NCBI GenBank assembly: GCA_038227045.1
Contig: JBBRQD010000096.1
Span: 1 to 20,043, forward strand
Direction: 5' to 3'
Length of the DNA: 20,043 nucleotides
Origin: JANXLS01 sp038227045
GTDB lineage: Bacteria; Planctomycetota; SZUA-567; H5-PLA8
A program made the translations under genes and the position numbers. This document shows, one piece after another, positions 1-7,889 of the stretch (position 1 is its first letter; each line of letters starts with the position of its first letter). Below the pieces are notes generated by a model that was not told the origin of the DNA, did no database searches, and saw nothing but the letters and a program-made list of their open reading frames with translations.

Positions 1-127
1 AGCGCTTCATGCAGCGTGCCGGGAGTTTCTGGCCCGCGTCAATCAAGCCCCGCTGGCCATGGTCGAGCGCCTTTGGCCGCGCTGGGAACTCGATCCCGAA
101 GAGGAAAAACTACGGGTTTCTGCTTAG
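1..127 (+). CDS. C-terminal tail of an unidentified protein (partial)
   Basis: An open frame enters from the left edge and ends at TAG 125-127, giving about 41 codons. The tail contains RVNQAPLAMVERLWPRWELD followed by PEEEKLRVSA. It reads like a real protein end, with a tryptophan-rich stretch and an acidic run, and it stops 15 bp before the convergent gene that ends at 143. It loosely resembles the C-terminal ends of some DDE-type transposases, but I cannot name the family from this fragment. No start or upstream context is visible. Confidence 0.4.
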   Translation, partial: ALHAACREFLARVNQAPLAMVERLWPRWELDPEEEKLRVSA

Positions 128-142
128 ATTGAGTTTAGTTTT

Positions 143-2734
143 TTAAAACTCCGGCGGGCGCGGCGGTTTCACCGCTTGATTGGGCTCGAGATAGCCTTCG
201 CGCAGGACTTTACCCAACATCGAGCGCAGAATGCTCTGAATCGTTCCGCCTTGCGTCAGGATGGCGATGTTTCCCTGCAACTTGTCCGACGAATGCGCCA
301 CGATGCGATTGTCTGCGGCCTGCTTTCCGAGATACACAATCTGCTCGATTTCCTTGCCCAAATCCTGCAAGTACTTCGGGCGCATTTCGTCGAGTTTCGC
401 CGGGAAATTACCGCCGTGTTCGACGGCGTACTCTTTCAAGTCGCGCGCGAGTTTCGTGAGCGCTTCGACTTTGGCCTGGTCCGTCTTGTTCCGTGGCTTT
501 ACGGCAATGACCTGTGGCGCGGGACCATCGAAATTATTCTGCGCGGCGTTGCGCATCTGCGCGAATTTGGCTCCGGCCGCAGCCGGTATCAACAAAGAGA
601 ACACGCCGCCGGGCGAATAGCCTTCGAGCATAATTCCGTCCGCGGCAAAATGCAGATCGATCAGTGCGCTGCCGAGATTCTGATTCAGCAGTTCGCCCGT
701 GGGCAGCGCGTTCAGATCGACTTGCGGATCCTTGTTCTGAAGTTGAGCGATTGGAATCAGCACGTCGTAGGCGGCGACCGCGAGCGCGGCGGTGTCGAGG
801 TACACCATCGCCTGCGGCTGGCCGGTCATGTTCGCGCGCGCCAGATTGAATTCGGGATCGTCTTCCAAGCGCCCGCCCTTCCCCGCCCGGCGCTTGAGTT
901 CTTCGCGCAACGCCAGCGGATAGACCGAGAGCAGCAGATCGTCGCCGTCCACGACAAAGCAGAATTGATGAATACCGTCGGCGGGGCGCTCACGCTCGCG
1001 CGCGATGACGATGGTCTTGCCGTTGTCGGCGGTTTCGATAAACTCAAATTTTTCCTGCGCGGCTCCAACCAGCGCCTTGGTGAGCCGTTTGATGCCCTCC
1101 TGATCTTTGATGCGCAACGCCAGCACCGGCTGCGGCATGGCCAGCGCGAGCTTCGCGTTTTTGTACGGCACGGCCAGCGAAAAAACACCCTGTCCCGTCA
1201 ACGATCCCAGCAGATCTTTCTTTGGATCGAGGTTGAGCTGCTGACCGATAAACAGCAGCCCGGCTGCGACGTTTTCACGCGCCTGCGGATTTTCAATTTC
1301 CGCCAGTGCGACGCCCTTTTCAAGCAATTGTTCGAGATTGACTTTGAACGTCCATGCGAGCACCGAATTGCGCGGCGCGGCATAGAACGCGTTGAGGTCC
1401 GCGCCCTCGCCGTCGATCAAGCCGAGAACGCCTTTGCGCTGCGCGGCAGGGACATCGAAGAAAACGGTCTCGCGCACGCCGGCGTCTTTCACGCCCGCGG
1501 AATACGAAAAGGCTTTGACGTCGCGCAGCCCGGACATTTCAAGTTCGTGCCGCTGCGTGGCCGTGATTTCCTTATTGGGATCGTTGATGATCGGGTTCTT
1601 CACAATCGCTTCGATGTTCACAAACGCAATGACGTCCGCATCCGCGCCGGCTTTTTCGACAGCCTTCTTAAAGGAGGGCAATTGCGCGAGCACTTCGGGT
1701 GCGATGCCTTCGCCGAGAGGCGCTTTGGCCTGCGCATTTTTCATTTTTTGGTGCATCGCCAGGAGCTTCTCAATGCGTCCTTCGCCCAGGCACATCAGGA
1801 AAATCCCGTCGCACATGCCGCAGCTCAATTCGCCGGGAAAGTCGGGATATTTGAACCGCGTCACCGTCGTGTTGCCCAGCGGCGTTTGAGTATATTGCAG
1901 ATTTCCGTTCGTCAGCGCTTTGAGTTGATCGAGGCGCTTGTTGAATTCTTCGAGAAACTGCGGCGCTTTGTCGCGGAGCTCGATGCTCAGCATTAAATCG
2001 GGCAGCGGCTTGCCATCGGGCAGGCGCTTGTCGACGCCGAGCAAGGCGAAGGTGATCTCGCCTTGCGACACATAGTCGATTAGCGTGGAAAGCTTCTCGC
2101 CGAGCATGACTTCACCCGCGAAAATCGCGCCGCGCGCCTGACCCATCTGTTTGCGGAAAACGCGTTCGACGTCGGGATGGGTCAGAATCTTGTAGAGGCC
2201 CGTTTCCTTGCCTTTCGCCGTGATCGTCGGCACGTCGCGCACTGTAATCAGCCCCAGTGTGTCGGCCGGCAACATCTCCGGCACCGACCAGCCGCCGGGC
2301 GCGCGCCGCGGAACGGCCACAGGTGCGGCGATCGTACGCGGCTCTTCTTTAGGCGCCACGCCATTCGGATTCGCACGCTGCGATTCCGCAAGAACTTTAC
2401 GCGTCGCGGCCAATTCGGCTTCGAGCCGGGGGGCTTGAATCTGCAGTTCCGCGGCCTGTTGCTTTGTGAGACTCAGCGCTGCGCGAGTTGCCACGAGTTC
2501 CTCGTCGAGCTGCTTCCGGGCGGCCTCGACTTTGAGGTTCGCACCTTCCGCCGCTTCGCGAGCCGCCAGCGCTTTAGCCACGGCATCCTCGCCTTCGCGC
2601 TTCGCCGTCAATGCACGATTCGCCGCTTCTTCAGCGTCTTTGCGCGCAGCTTTTTGTTGGACCAAGGCAATCAGGCTACCCCCCAGACACACCGCCAGCA
2701 CCAGCGCCAGAATCCATGAAATCTTTGTCTGCAT
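143..2734 (-). CDS. Large membrane-anchored coiled-coil envelope protein (DUF3352-like)
   Basis: This 863-residue protein starts at ATG 2734, with GGAGA about 10 nt upstream. Residues 7-26 form one hydrophobic segment (signal anchor or uncleaved signal). Residues 28-120 are an Ala/Glu/Lys-rich coiled coil, followed by a Pro/Ala linker to about 147. The large globular part opens with LPADTLGLITVRDV, the kind of opening I associate with DUF3352-type proteins of planctomycetes and verrucomicrobia (recollection, not a search). Residues about 745-790 (LARDLKEYAVEHGGNFPAKL) resemble the C-terminal helix and loop of pilin-like proteins in the same phyla. It ends in a proline-rich PPRPPEF. Most of the chain is inferred to face the periplasm. 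No enzymatic motif is visible and the function is unknown. The long open frame on the opposite strand is a codon-bias shadow. Confidence 0.8.
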   Translation of the reverse strand: MQTKISWILALVLAVCLGGSLIALVQQKAARKDAEEAANRALTAKREGEDAVAKALAAREAAEGANLKVEAARKQLDEELVATRAALSLTKQQAAELQIQAPRLEAELAATRKVLAESQRANPNGVAPKEEPRTIAAPVAVPRRAPGGWSVPEMLPADTLGLITVRDVPTITAKGKETGLYKILTHPDVERVFRKQMGQARGAIFAGEVMLGEKLSTLIDYVSQGEITFALLGVDKRLPDGKPLPDLMLSIELRDKAPQFLEEFNKRLDQLKALTNGNLQYTQTPLGNTTVTRFKYPDFPGELSCGMCDGIFLMCLGEGRIEKLLAMHQKMKNAQAKAPLGEGIAPEVLAQLPSFKKAVEKAGADADVIAFVNIEAIVKNPIINDPNKEITATQRHELEMSGLRDVKAFSYSAGVKDAGVRETVFFDVPAAQRKGVLGLIDGEGADLNAFYAAPRNSVLAWTFKVNLEQLLEKGVALAEIENPQARENVAAGLLFIGQQLNLDPKKDLLGSLTGQGVFSLAVPYKNAKLALAMPQPVLALRIKDQEGIKRLTKALVGAAQEKFEFIETADNGKTIVIARERERPADGIHQFCFVVDGDDLLLSVYPLALREELKRRAGKGGRLEDDPEFNLARANMTGQPQAMVYLDTAALAVAAYDVLIPIAQLQNKDPQVDLNALPTGELLNQNLGSALIDLHFAADGIMLEGYSPGGVFSLLIPAAAGAKFAQMRNAAQNNFDGPAPQVIAVKPRNKTDQAKVEALTKLARDLKEYAVEHGGNFPAKLDEMRPKYLQDLGKEIEQIVYLGKQAADNRIVAHSSDKLQGNIAILTQGGTIQSILRSMLGKVLREGYLEPNQAVKPPRPPEF

Positions 2735-3057
2735 CGGCGATATTCTCCGTTAAAAAGAAGGCTGAAAGAGTGACGTGAATTCAAACAACATCTCTAAAAA
2801 ATGTTGGATTTTACGGCTATTTCAATGCGAATTCCGTCCTCTCGCTTCAGCTCAGCGAATCGAATACCCAATTTGGATGAATATTGGAATTGCGCGCTCG
2901 TCAAAGAAACGGGATAATGCAACCGAAGTGCGCCAGACGTTTCGCTGGATGCGATTCGATCGAACGCGGTGTAGACTGCACTATCCGTTGCAATCGGCGT
3001 GAGTTTTGCAAAAGGACGGCACCGTGCAAGCTTAAAAATCCTGAGGAGGATATGGAA
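2735..3057. other. Divergent intergenic region, 323 bp
   Basis: This gap separates the divergent envelope-protein and YHS-protein genes and must hold promoters for both. The half next to 2735 is AT-richer. I see no promoter pair strong enough to call. A 10-bp palindrome TTCGATCGAA lies at 2955-2964. The short open frames here have poor composition and no ribosome binding site, so I do not call a gene. Confidence 0.5.
3045..3049 (+). promoter_or_regulatory. Ribosome binding site deciding the YHS-protein start
   Basis: GGAGG lies 8 nt before ATG 3058 but only 2 nt before ATG 3052, which favours the downstream start. Confidence 0.75.
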
Positions 3058-3453
3058 ATGTCGATATTGAAGTGCGCGCTTTTGACTCTTTTGGGATTCG
3101 CGATTTTTTCAACGGCACCCAGCACCGCGGCCGACAAGCCGGACGACAAGAAGCCGGACGACAAAAAGCCAGCGGAAACCAAGCCCGCCGAGCCCAAGAA
3201 AAAAGATCCCAAGGACATGAAAGCCGACGAGGCCAACGAAGCCGGCTTTTGCCCGGTCTGCAAAGGCGAGTTCAAGCCCGTGTATCACTTCGAATACAAA
3301 GACAAGGAATACCATTTCAGGACGCGCAAGTGCTGCGACGAATTCAAAGCCGACCCCACGAAGTTCGGCGCAGTGGGAAAAGACTGGAAGTCCAGCCTGC
3401 CGCCGCCGGAGGAAAAGAAAGACGATAAGAAGGATCCCAAGAAGCCGAAGTGA
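3058..3453 (+). CDS. Small exported YHS/TRASH-like metal-binding protein
   Basis: The chosen start is ATG 3058, because GGAGG at 3045-3049 lies 8 nt upstream; the in-frame ATG at 3052 is only 2 nt from it. The product is 131 residues. Residues 1-24 are a signal peptide ending near STAA. A low-complexity hydrophilic run of Asp/Lys/Pro repeats (DKKPDDKKP type) covers about 25-56. A compact domain follows at 62-105 with FCPVCKGEF (Cys65, Cys68) and YHFRTRKCCDEF (Cys92, Cys93). The CxxC and Y-H-F-x4-C-C-x2-F pattern fits the YHS/TRASH family, which binds heavy-metal ions. The C-terminus is again Lys/Asp-rich. The protein probably acts outside the cytoplasm in metal sensing or storage (inference). 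It stands alone, with a terminator right after it. Confidence 0.82.
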   Translation: MSILKCALLTLLGFAIFSTAPSTAADKPDDKKPDDKKPAETKPAEPKKKDPKDMKADEANEAGFCPVCKGEFKPVYHFEYKDKEYHFRTRKCCDEFKADPTKFGAVGKDWKSSLPPPEEKKDDKKDPKKPK

Positions 3454-3456
3454 CCG

Positions 3457-3488
3457 GGTGATGACACGGTGACAAGGTGAGAAGGTGA
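3457..3488 (+). repeat. Short direct repeats of GGTGA
   Basis: GGTGA occurs at 3457, 3468, 3476 and 3484, separated by short variable bases, directly after the stop codon of the YHS gene. This is a degenerate tandem array, not coding sequence. Confidence 0.6.
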
Positions 3489-3497
3489 CACTACATC

Positions 3498-3525
3498 AAC
3501 GGGCCATTTGGCCCGTTCTTTTTTG
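3498..3525 (+). terminator. Rho-independent terminator after the YHS gene
   Basis: The perfect 8-bp stem AACGGGCC (3498-3505) and GGCCCGTT (3510-3517) has the 4-nt loop ATTT and is followed by CTTTTTT. This is a textbook intrinsic terminator 45 bp after the stop codon. Confidence 0.9.
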
Positions 3526-3540
3526 ACATAAGAAAAAACT

Positions 3541-3561
3541 GGGCGGGTTAGAAACCCGCCC
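3541..3561. repeat. Perfect 9-bp hairpin between convergent genes
   Basis: GGGCGGGTT (3541-3549) and AACCCGCCC (3553-3561) pair perfectly around a 3-nt loop. No T-run follows directly on either strand. It could slow transcription from the convergent sigma-factor gene, or be a dispersed repeat unit. Confidence 0.65.
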
Positions 3562-3582
3562 TACTCTTCCTCTCCTAAAACC

Positions 3583-3611
3583 ATCCGCGTTTATCCGCGT
3601 TATCCGCGGTT
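3583..3611 (+). repeat. Three tandem copies of an ATCCGCG unit
   Basis: The units ATCCGCGTTT, ATCCGCGTT and ATCCGCGGTT follow one another immediately before the end of the sigma-factor gene. From memory, closely similar strings recur in intergenic DNA of verrucomicrobia and other bacteria; I have not searched. Confidence 0.65.
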
Positions 3612-3627
3612 AAAAAAGCAGTTCAAG

Positions 3628-4578
3628 TTAATCGAGATTAAAGTCGTCGTAAGCCCCCAGCTTTTTGCGCTTCGCCTTCAGCACTTCCATATGGATCTGG
3701 CAGACGCGCGACTCGCTCAATTCGAGGCTCTCACCGATCTGCTTCATTGTCCGCCCTTCCATATAGTAGCCGATCAGCACCGCCTGCTCCTTCTTGCTCA
3801 GGCCGCGCAGAATCAACTCCAGCACTTCAGAACGCTGCATGTTGTACGACGGGCTTTTCTCGTTCGGTGTGGGCATCTTGTCCACGTGCGGCGCGCTGTT
3901 GCCGTCTTTGTCTTCGCTGCCGGCGTCGATCGACACAAGGCGCCCGGAGCTGAAGCTCTGGATGAGCACGTCGTATTGCTTCGGCGTCAACTTCATGTAC
4001 TGCGTAATTTCTTCTTCGCACGGTTCGCGGTGAAGCGTCTTGGCGAGTTCTTTCATAGACCGCCGGTAGTTGTTCTGCAAGATGCGGACCTGGCGCGGGA
4101 CGATGTCCTGGTGCCGGATCGAATCGAGAATCTCGCCGCGGATGCGCATCACGCTGTAAGATTCGAATTTAATATTCAACGTCGGATCGAATTTCGAAAT
4201 GGCGTCCAGCAGGCCGATGTACCCGGTGCTGACCAGATCGTTGACATCGACATGGCCGGGGAATTTATCTTTCAGTCCCTCGGCGATCATCTTGACCAGC
4301 GACAAATACACGAGCGACAAGTTATTGCGCGTATCGTCGTTGGGATTGGCCAGATACGCCGCCCAGAGTTTTTGTTTTTTGGCGGCAAGCTGAGCTTTCT
4401 CGCTCAAAGGAGCCTCCAGCTCCGGCGTCTTGGAAACCAGTTTTGGATTGCGCATGAGCGGCGCGGAAACATGCGACACGCTGCGGCGGCGCTCAACAGT
4501 GGAATTTTTGTGCGATGCCGCATTCGGCGTCGCGACTTGATTAATGGAATCGTCCGAAAATAGATCGTGTTGCGACAT
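3628..4578 (-). CDS. FliA/WhiG-family RNA polymerase sigma factor
   Basis: The chosen start is ATG 4578, giving 316 residues that begin MSQHDLFSDD. The frame can be extended upstream only to a TTG at 4671 with no ribosome binding site. Residues 1-60 are a variable polar N-terminus. Region 2 is at about 84-160 (NLSLVYLSLVKMIAEGL, then DLVSTGYIGLLDAISKFDP and FESYSVMRIRGEILDSIR), where promoter -10 recognition and core binding occur. Region 3 is at about 165-215. Region 4 is at about 250-305, with the helix-turn-helix MKQIGESLELSESRVCQIH. The IRGEILDSIR pattern and the lack of region 1.1 place it in the sigma-28/WhiG group. No flagellar or sporulation gene lies nearby, so its regulon is unknown. 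It is transcribed away from a 448-bp AT-rich gap. Confidence 0.93.
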   Translation of the reverse strand: MSQHDLFSDDSINQVATPNAASHKNSTVERRRSVSHVSAPLMRNPKLVSKTPELEAPLSEKAQLAAKKQKLWAAYLANPNDDTRNNLSLVYLSLVKMIAEGLKDKFPGHVDVNDLVSTGYIGLLDAISKFDPTLNIKFESYSVMRIRGEILDSIRHQDIVPRQVRILQNNYRRSMKELAKTLHREPCEEEITQYMKLTPKQYDVLIQSFSSGRLVSIDAGSEDKDGNSAPHVDKMPTPNEKSPSYNMQRSEVLELILRGLSKKEQAVLIGYYMEGRTMKQIGESLELSESRVCQIHMEVLKAKRKKLGAYDDFNLD

Positions 4579-5026
4579 GTGACACCCCCCGGTGTGTTTT
4601 GCTTTGAAGTTAAAATCGAGCATCCAGCGCGGTTTGATCGCTTGAAGAGCGCTGAAACACTCGAATCCCAAAAACTAAACAATATGATGAGTACGCGAGC
4701 ACATTACCACACTTTTTCAAAACTGTCAAGGACGTTTTACAAGATTTATTTATATTATAATCACTTTTATTTATTGCTATTACAAAACTGATCGTCAATG
4801 CAATGTTCTGTACTTGTTATATGTGTTCAAATTGTGTTATGGCGCTTGAATATTGATTCCTCGGCAGTTTTTCAGAAGATATTCGCACAATTCTCAAAGA
4901 ATTGGCGATTTGCTGTCCTGAGCATGTCAACCGGCTCCCCTTTACAATGTTGTTACGCCGCAGTCTAAAATGCTCGTGTATGATCGCTGCAGTGAAAGCT
5001 CCTTTTTATTCTCCGAGGGCGTTAAC
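4579..5026. other. AT-rich divergent intergenic region, 448 bp
   Basis: This gap separates the sigma-factor gene (-) from the exported paralogues (+). About 4670-4870 is much richer in A and T than the rest of the window. Apart from the candidate minus-strand promoter, the plus-strand side has TTTACA at 4941-4946 and TAAAAT at 4966-4971, but with a 19-nt spacer. I see no coding region or clear RNA structure. Confidence 0.5.
4701..4729 (-). promoter_or_regulatory. Candidate sigma-70 promoter for the sigma-factor gene
   Basis: On the minus strand, a perfect TTGACA (4729-4724) is followed after 17 nt by TAATGT (4706-4701), preceded by TGG, which makes an extended -10. The predicted start leaves a leader of about 115 nt before ATG 4578. 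The -10 matches consensus poorly, so this is a candidate only. Confidence 0.5.
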
Positions 5027-5440
5027 ATGCGATTTTTCCTATTGATTTTGGCGATCGGATTCATGCTCAAATTTGCTGCGTCAGCAGAGGAAAAGGAAGC
5101 GCCCGCAGTTGAAGCGTTTCAAATAGAAATCAAGAAGGATGATGCCAACTTCTCCGAGCATTTCGAGAGCATCGTGGGGCAAGTAACTTGCAAAGACATA
5201 GTTCCCAAGGCCGTGTTGACCAAGCCTCCAGAGTCGCTTAAGGATGCATGGAATTTTCTCAAGAAAGACAGGCAATTCAAACGCGTGTGGTGCTTTGCTG
5301 AGTGGAATGGATGGTATTTATTTTCAACCATGGGTGGTATCGATAAAACCGCCCCCAATATGAATCTCAGTCTGGTCTTCCATGATGGCTTCGCTCTGAA
5401 AAAAGGAACCGACAAAGTCTATTACTTCGGATTTTGGTAA
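5027..5440 (+). CDS. Exported protein of unknown family, tandem paralogue 1
   Basis: I chose ATG 5027 over the upstream in-frame ATG at 4970. It places a signal peptide (MRFFLLILAIGFMLKFAASA) at the N-terminus and matches the start of the neighbouring paralogue. The product has 137 residues. Shared blocks with the next gene are an acidic post-signal segment, KTPETLKDAWN (KPPESLKDAWN here), AEWNGWYLFST and GFALKKGTDKV. No known family or catalytic motif is evident. The final FGFW end is shorter than in the paralogue. The GAGGGC before the start is a weak ribosome binding site. The conserved aromatic EWxGWxLFST block suggests a small beta-rich fold (inference). The function is unknown. Confidence 0.72.
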   Translation: MRFFLLILAIGFMLKFAASAEEKEAPAVEAFQIEIKKDDANFSEHFESIVGQVTCKDIVPKAVLTKPPESLKDAWNFLKKDRQFKRVWCFAEWNGWYLFSTMGGIDKTAPNMNLSLVFHDGFALKKGTDKVYYFGFW

Positions 5441-5533
5441 ATCGATTTCAACTGGAACAATTTGGAGACGCAAAACATGTTCAAACGATTTCATCACAGC
5501 ATCGCTTTTTTTCGGCATGGGGGTAATCGCACG

Positions 5534-5959
5534 ATGAAATTTTTTCCGCTGCTTTTTGCGATCGGATTCACTATCCCTTTTACTGCGTCTTCAGCACAAG
5601 AAAAAACTGCGCCCGTGGCCGAAACCGTTCAATTAAAAATCGATAAAAATGACGCCGAATTCGCCTCCTCCCTCAACCGCATTGTCCGGCAAGTTTCTTT
5701 CAAAGACCTCCTCCCTGCGGCGGTGCTGTCAAAAACTCCCGAGACTCTTAAGGATGCGTGGAATTCAATCAAGAAGGACGACGTATTTAAGGACGATGCG
5801 CGTTTCATCCCCGTGGTCAAGGACGTTCGTTACAGTGCCGAGTGGGATGGTTGGTTCCTGTTTTCAACCGATTCAGTGTTGTCGTTCGGTTTCGCGCTAA
5901 AAAAAGGAACCGAAAAAGTCATCTATTTCTACGCAGGTGCGGCCCTTCCAAAAGAATAA
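5534..5959 (+). CDS. Exported protein of unknown family, tandem paralogue 2
   Basis: From ATG 5534 the product has 141 residues, beginning with the signal peptide MKFFPLLFAIGFTIPFTASS. It is clearly paralogous to the preceding gene over nearly its whole length: both have AIGF in the signal, a KDAW block, AEWDGWFLFST (AEWNGWYLFST in copy 1) and GFALKKGTEKV. Nucleotide similarity also runs a little upstream of the start, as expected of a tandem duplication. An alternative start at ATG 5477 has a better ribosome binding site (GGAG, 9 nt upstream) and would add 19 residues to the signal n-region; paralogue alignment favours 5534. The 93-bp gap to copy 1 and the 70-bp gap to the MuiA-like gene suggest one operon. 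The function is unknown. Confidence 0.72.
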   Translation: MKFFPLLFAIGFTIPFTASSAQEKTAPVAETVQLKIDKNDAEFASSLNRIVRQVSFKDLLPAAVLSKTPETLKDAWNSIKKDDVFKDDARFIPVVKDVRYSAEWDGWFLFSTDSVLSFGFALKKGTEKVIYFYAGAALPKE

Positions 5960-6029
5960 CCATGGCTCGGATAAAATCATCGGCTAGCTAAGCCGGCAAC
6001 GAATTCACCTCATTTTGGAGACTTGTTTC

Positions 6030-7880
6030 ATGAACAATCGGCTCATCATTGTCACCTCGCTATTTTGTGTAATTGCAACCACGGCGACAATCGCCGGAGA
6101 GGTGCAGATTAAAGGCAAACTCGACGCCGTCACCGTCTACCGCGGCCAGGCGCTGATCACCCGCGTCGTCGAACTCAAGGCGCAGGCTGGCTTGCAGGAA
6201 GTCGCCATCACCGATCTTCCAGCACGCGTGATTCCCGGCAGTATTTATGCCGAAGCCGATGAGGGCGTCGAAGTCCGCTCCGTGCTCTATCGCGAACGGG
6301 CGGTCGATCAGGACGTGCGCGAAGAAGTTCGCAAACTCGATACGCAGATTCGCGACACGCAGGATAAAATTCTGGCCAAGAAGCGGCAGATGGAATTGCT
6401 CAACGAACGCAAAGCGTACCTGACGAAATTGGAAAGTTTCAGCGCGCCCACCGCGACGTTTGAACTCACCAAAGGCGTGCTTAACGCCGATACCCTTTCG
6501 AAAATCACCTTGTTTCAATTCGAACAGCGCCAGAACAATGCCACCGAAGAACTCAAGCTCGGCACCGAAGAACGCGATCTGAACGAGCTGCTTGCGACCT
6601 TCCAACGCCAGCGGCATGAACTGACCGGTGGCAGCGCGCGCACGGTTCGCGAAGCGCTGGTCTTCGTCAATCTCGCCAAAGCCGAAGGCACGCTGCGCCT
6701 CCGGTATCTCGTCGATCAAGCCAGTTGGGCGCCGAGCTACAACATTCGCGCGGATGCCAAGCGCGAAAAAGTGGTGGTCGAATACAACGCGTCGATTCAA
6801 CAATTGAGCGGCGAAGACTGGACCGGCGTGCAGATGACGCTTTCCACCGCCACGCCGTCGCTCGTGGCGCGCGCGCCGTCGCTCACGCCGCTGACCGTCG
6901 CACTCGCGCCTCTTGCGCAAACAAAGCAGATCATCGTCTCCGTCGACGACTACGGCGTTCAGCGCGAACAAATTGTCGAGCGGCGAAATAAGGCGAACCA
7001 GGATCGCAGCGGGAATTTCGATGGACAAAATGGGCTCAACAAAGAAGCACAGCAAGCTTTCGCCCTCAACAACATAAATCCAGGCAACAATAAAGCTGTC
7101 GTCGAACAGGCCGACAATAACCTCAACGATATCGCCTGCGAATTGCAGCTCCTCGATCTGGTCGCGAAAGGAAAATTCGCGAGGAAATCCGAAAAAGGCC
7201 GCATGATCTCCGACGAGAGCGTCAGCGTCACTTATGAATTGCCGGGGCGCACGTCGCTTCCCAGCCGCTCCAGCGAACAGTCGATTCAGATCGCCTCGCT
7301 ACCGATGAAAGGCGAATTCTACAGGACCGCCATTCCGGTGATTACAAATTACGTGTACGAAGAAGCCTCCCTGACCAACGAAGGCAAATTCGTGCTGCTG
7401 GCCGGTCCGGCGTCGACGTACATCGCCAAACAATTCGTCGGCCGCGGCGAAGTGCCGACGGTGGCGATTGGCGAAAGTTTCACGGTAGGTTTCGGCATCG
7501 ACGCGTCGCTGCGCGCCGAGCGCGAACTCGTGGAAAAGACCGACACGATCCAGGGCGGAAACCGGGTGCTCGGATTCACCTACCGGCTGCAGATCGAAAA
7601 CTTCAGCGGCGAAGCGGCGACCGTGCGCATACTCGATCGCCTGCCCACATCCAAAGAAATCGAAATCCACGTCGCGCCGGCTCAAATGACTCTGGAGATC
7701 AGCCACGATCCGCTGTATGAAAAGAACGATCACAAGAAGGGCATCCTGCGCTGGGACGCCAACGTGCCGGCACAATCCATCGGCCCCAAAGCGTTCGGGG
7801 TCCAATACCAGTTCTCGATGGAATACGACAAGCAAATGGGCATCGCTGGAAATACAGCGAGCATGCAATTGAAAAAGTGA
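6030..7880 (+). CDS. MuiA-like DUF4140/DUF4139 exported protein
   Basis: This 616-residue protein starts at ATG 6030, with GGAG about 10 nt upstream. Residues 1-22 are a signal peptide. Residues about 30-135 match the N-terminal DUF4140 unit (VTVYRGQALITRVVELKA, then ITDLPARVIPGSIYAEADEG). Residues about 92-200 are a coiled coil. DUF4139 follows from about 225, with LVDQASWAPSYNIRADA and the hallmark SGEDWTGVQMTLSTATP. An Asn/Gln-rich segment at about 318-370 interrupts the domain, as linkers in this family often do. The C-terminal part is beta-rich. Relatives include the mucoidy inhibitor MuiA of Shigella, implicated in capsule or exopolysaccharide control; the biochemical role is not established. 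It probably shares transcription with the two small exported proteins upstream, so an envelope role for all three is plausible (inference). Confidence 0.88.
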   Translation: MNNRLIIVTSLFCVIATTATIAGEVQIKGKLDAVTVYRGQALITRVVELKAQAGLQEVAITDLPARVIPGSIYAEADEGVEVRSVLYRERAVDQDVREEVRKLDTQIRDTQDKILAKKRQMELLNERKAYLTKLESFSAPTATFELTKGVLNADTLSKITLFQFEQRQNNATEELKLGTEERDLNELLATFQRQRHELTGGSARTVREALVFVNLAKAEGTLRLRYLVDQASWAPSYNIRADAKREKVVVEYNASIQQLSGEDWTGVQMTLSTATPSLVARAPSLTPLTVALAPLAQTKQIIVSVDDYGVQREQIVERRNKANQDRSGNFDGQNGLNKEAQQAFALNNINPGNNKAVVEQADNNLNDIACELQLLDLVAKGKFARKSEKGRMISDESVSVTYELPGRTSLPSRSSEQSIQIASLPMKGEFYRTAIPVITNYVYEEASLTNEGKFVLLAGPASTYIAKQFVGRGEVPTVAIGESFTVGFGIDASLRAERELVEKTDTIQGGNRVLGFTYRLQIENFSGEAATVRILDRLPTSKEIEIHVAPAQMTLEISHDPLYEKNDHKKGILRWDANVPAQSIGPKAFGVQYQFSMEYDKQMGIAGNTASMQLKK

Positions 7881-7889
7881 CTGCACGAT

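Noticed and set aside
176..1996. 606-codon open frame on the plus strand
   Set aside because: It lies wholly antisense to the well-supported 863-residue protein, has Arg/His/Phe-rich composition typical of a GC-bias shadow, and lacks a ribosome binding site and any motif.
2955..2964. TTCGATCGAA palindrome as an operator
   Set aside because: Ten bases of symmetry with a central GATC are common by chance, and it sits about 95 bp from the gene with no promoter around it.
3691..4563. 290-codon plus-strand open frame
   Set aside because: It is a shadow of the sigma-factor gene.
5972..5995. CGGC...GCCG hairpin before the MuiA-like gene
   Set aside because: The stem is only 4-5 bp and has no T-run, too weak for a terminator or a riboswitch.
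6060..7055. 331-codon minus-strand open frame
   Set aside because: It is antisense to the MuiA-like gene, whose frame carries clear family motifs; this one has none.
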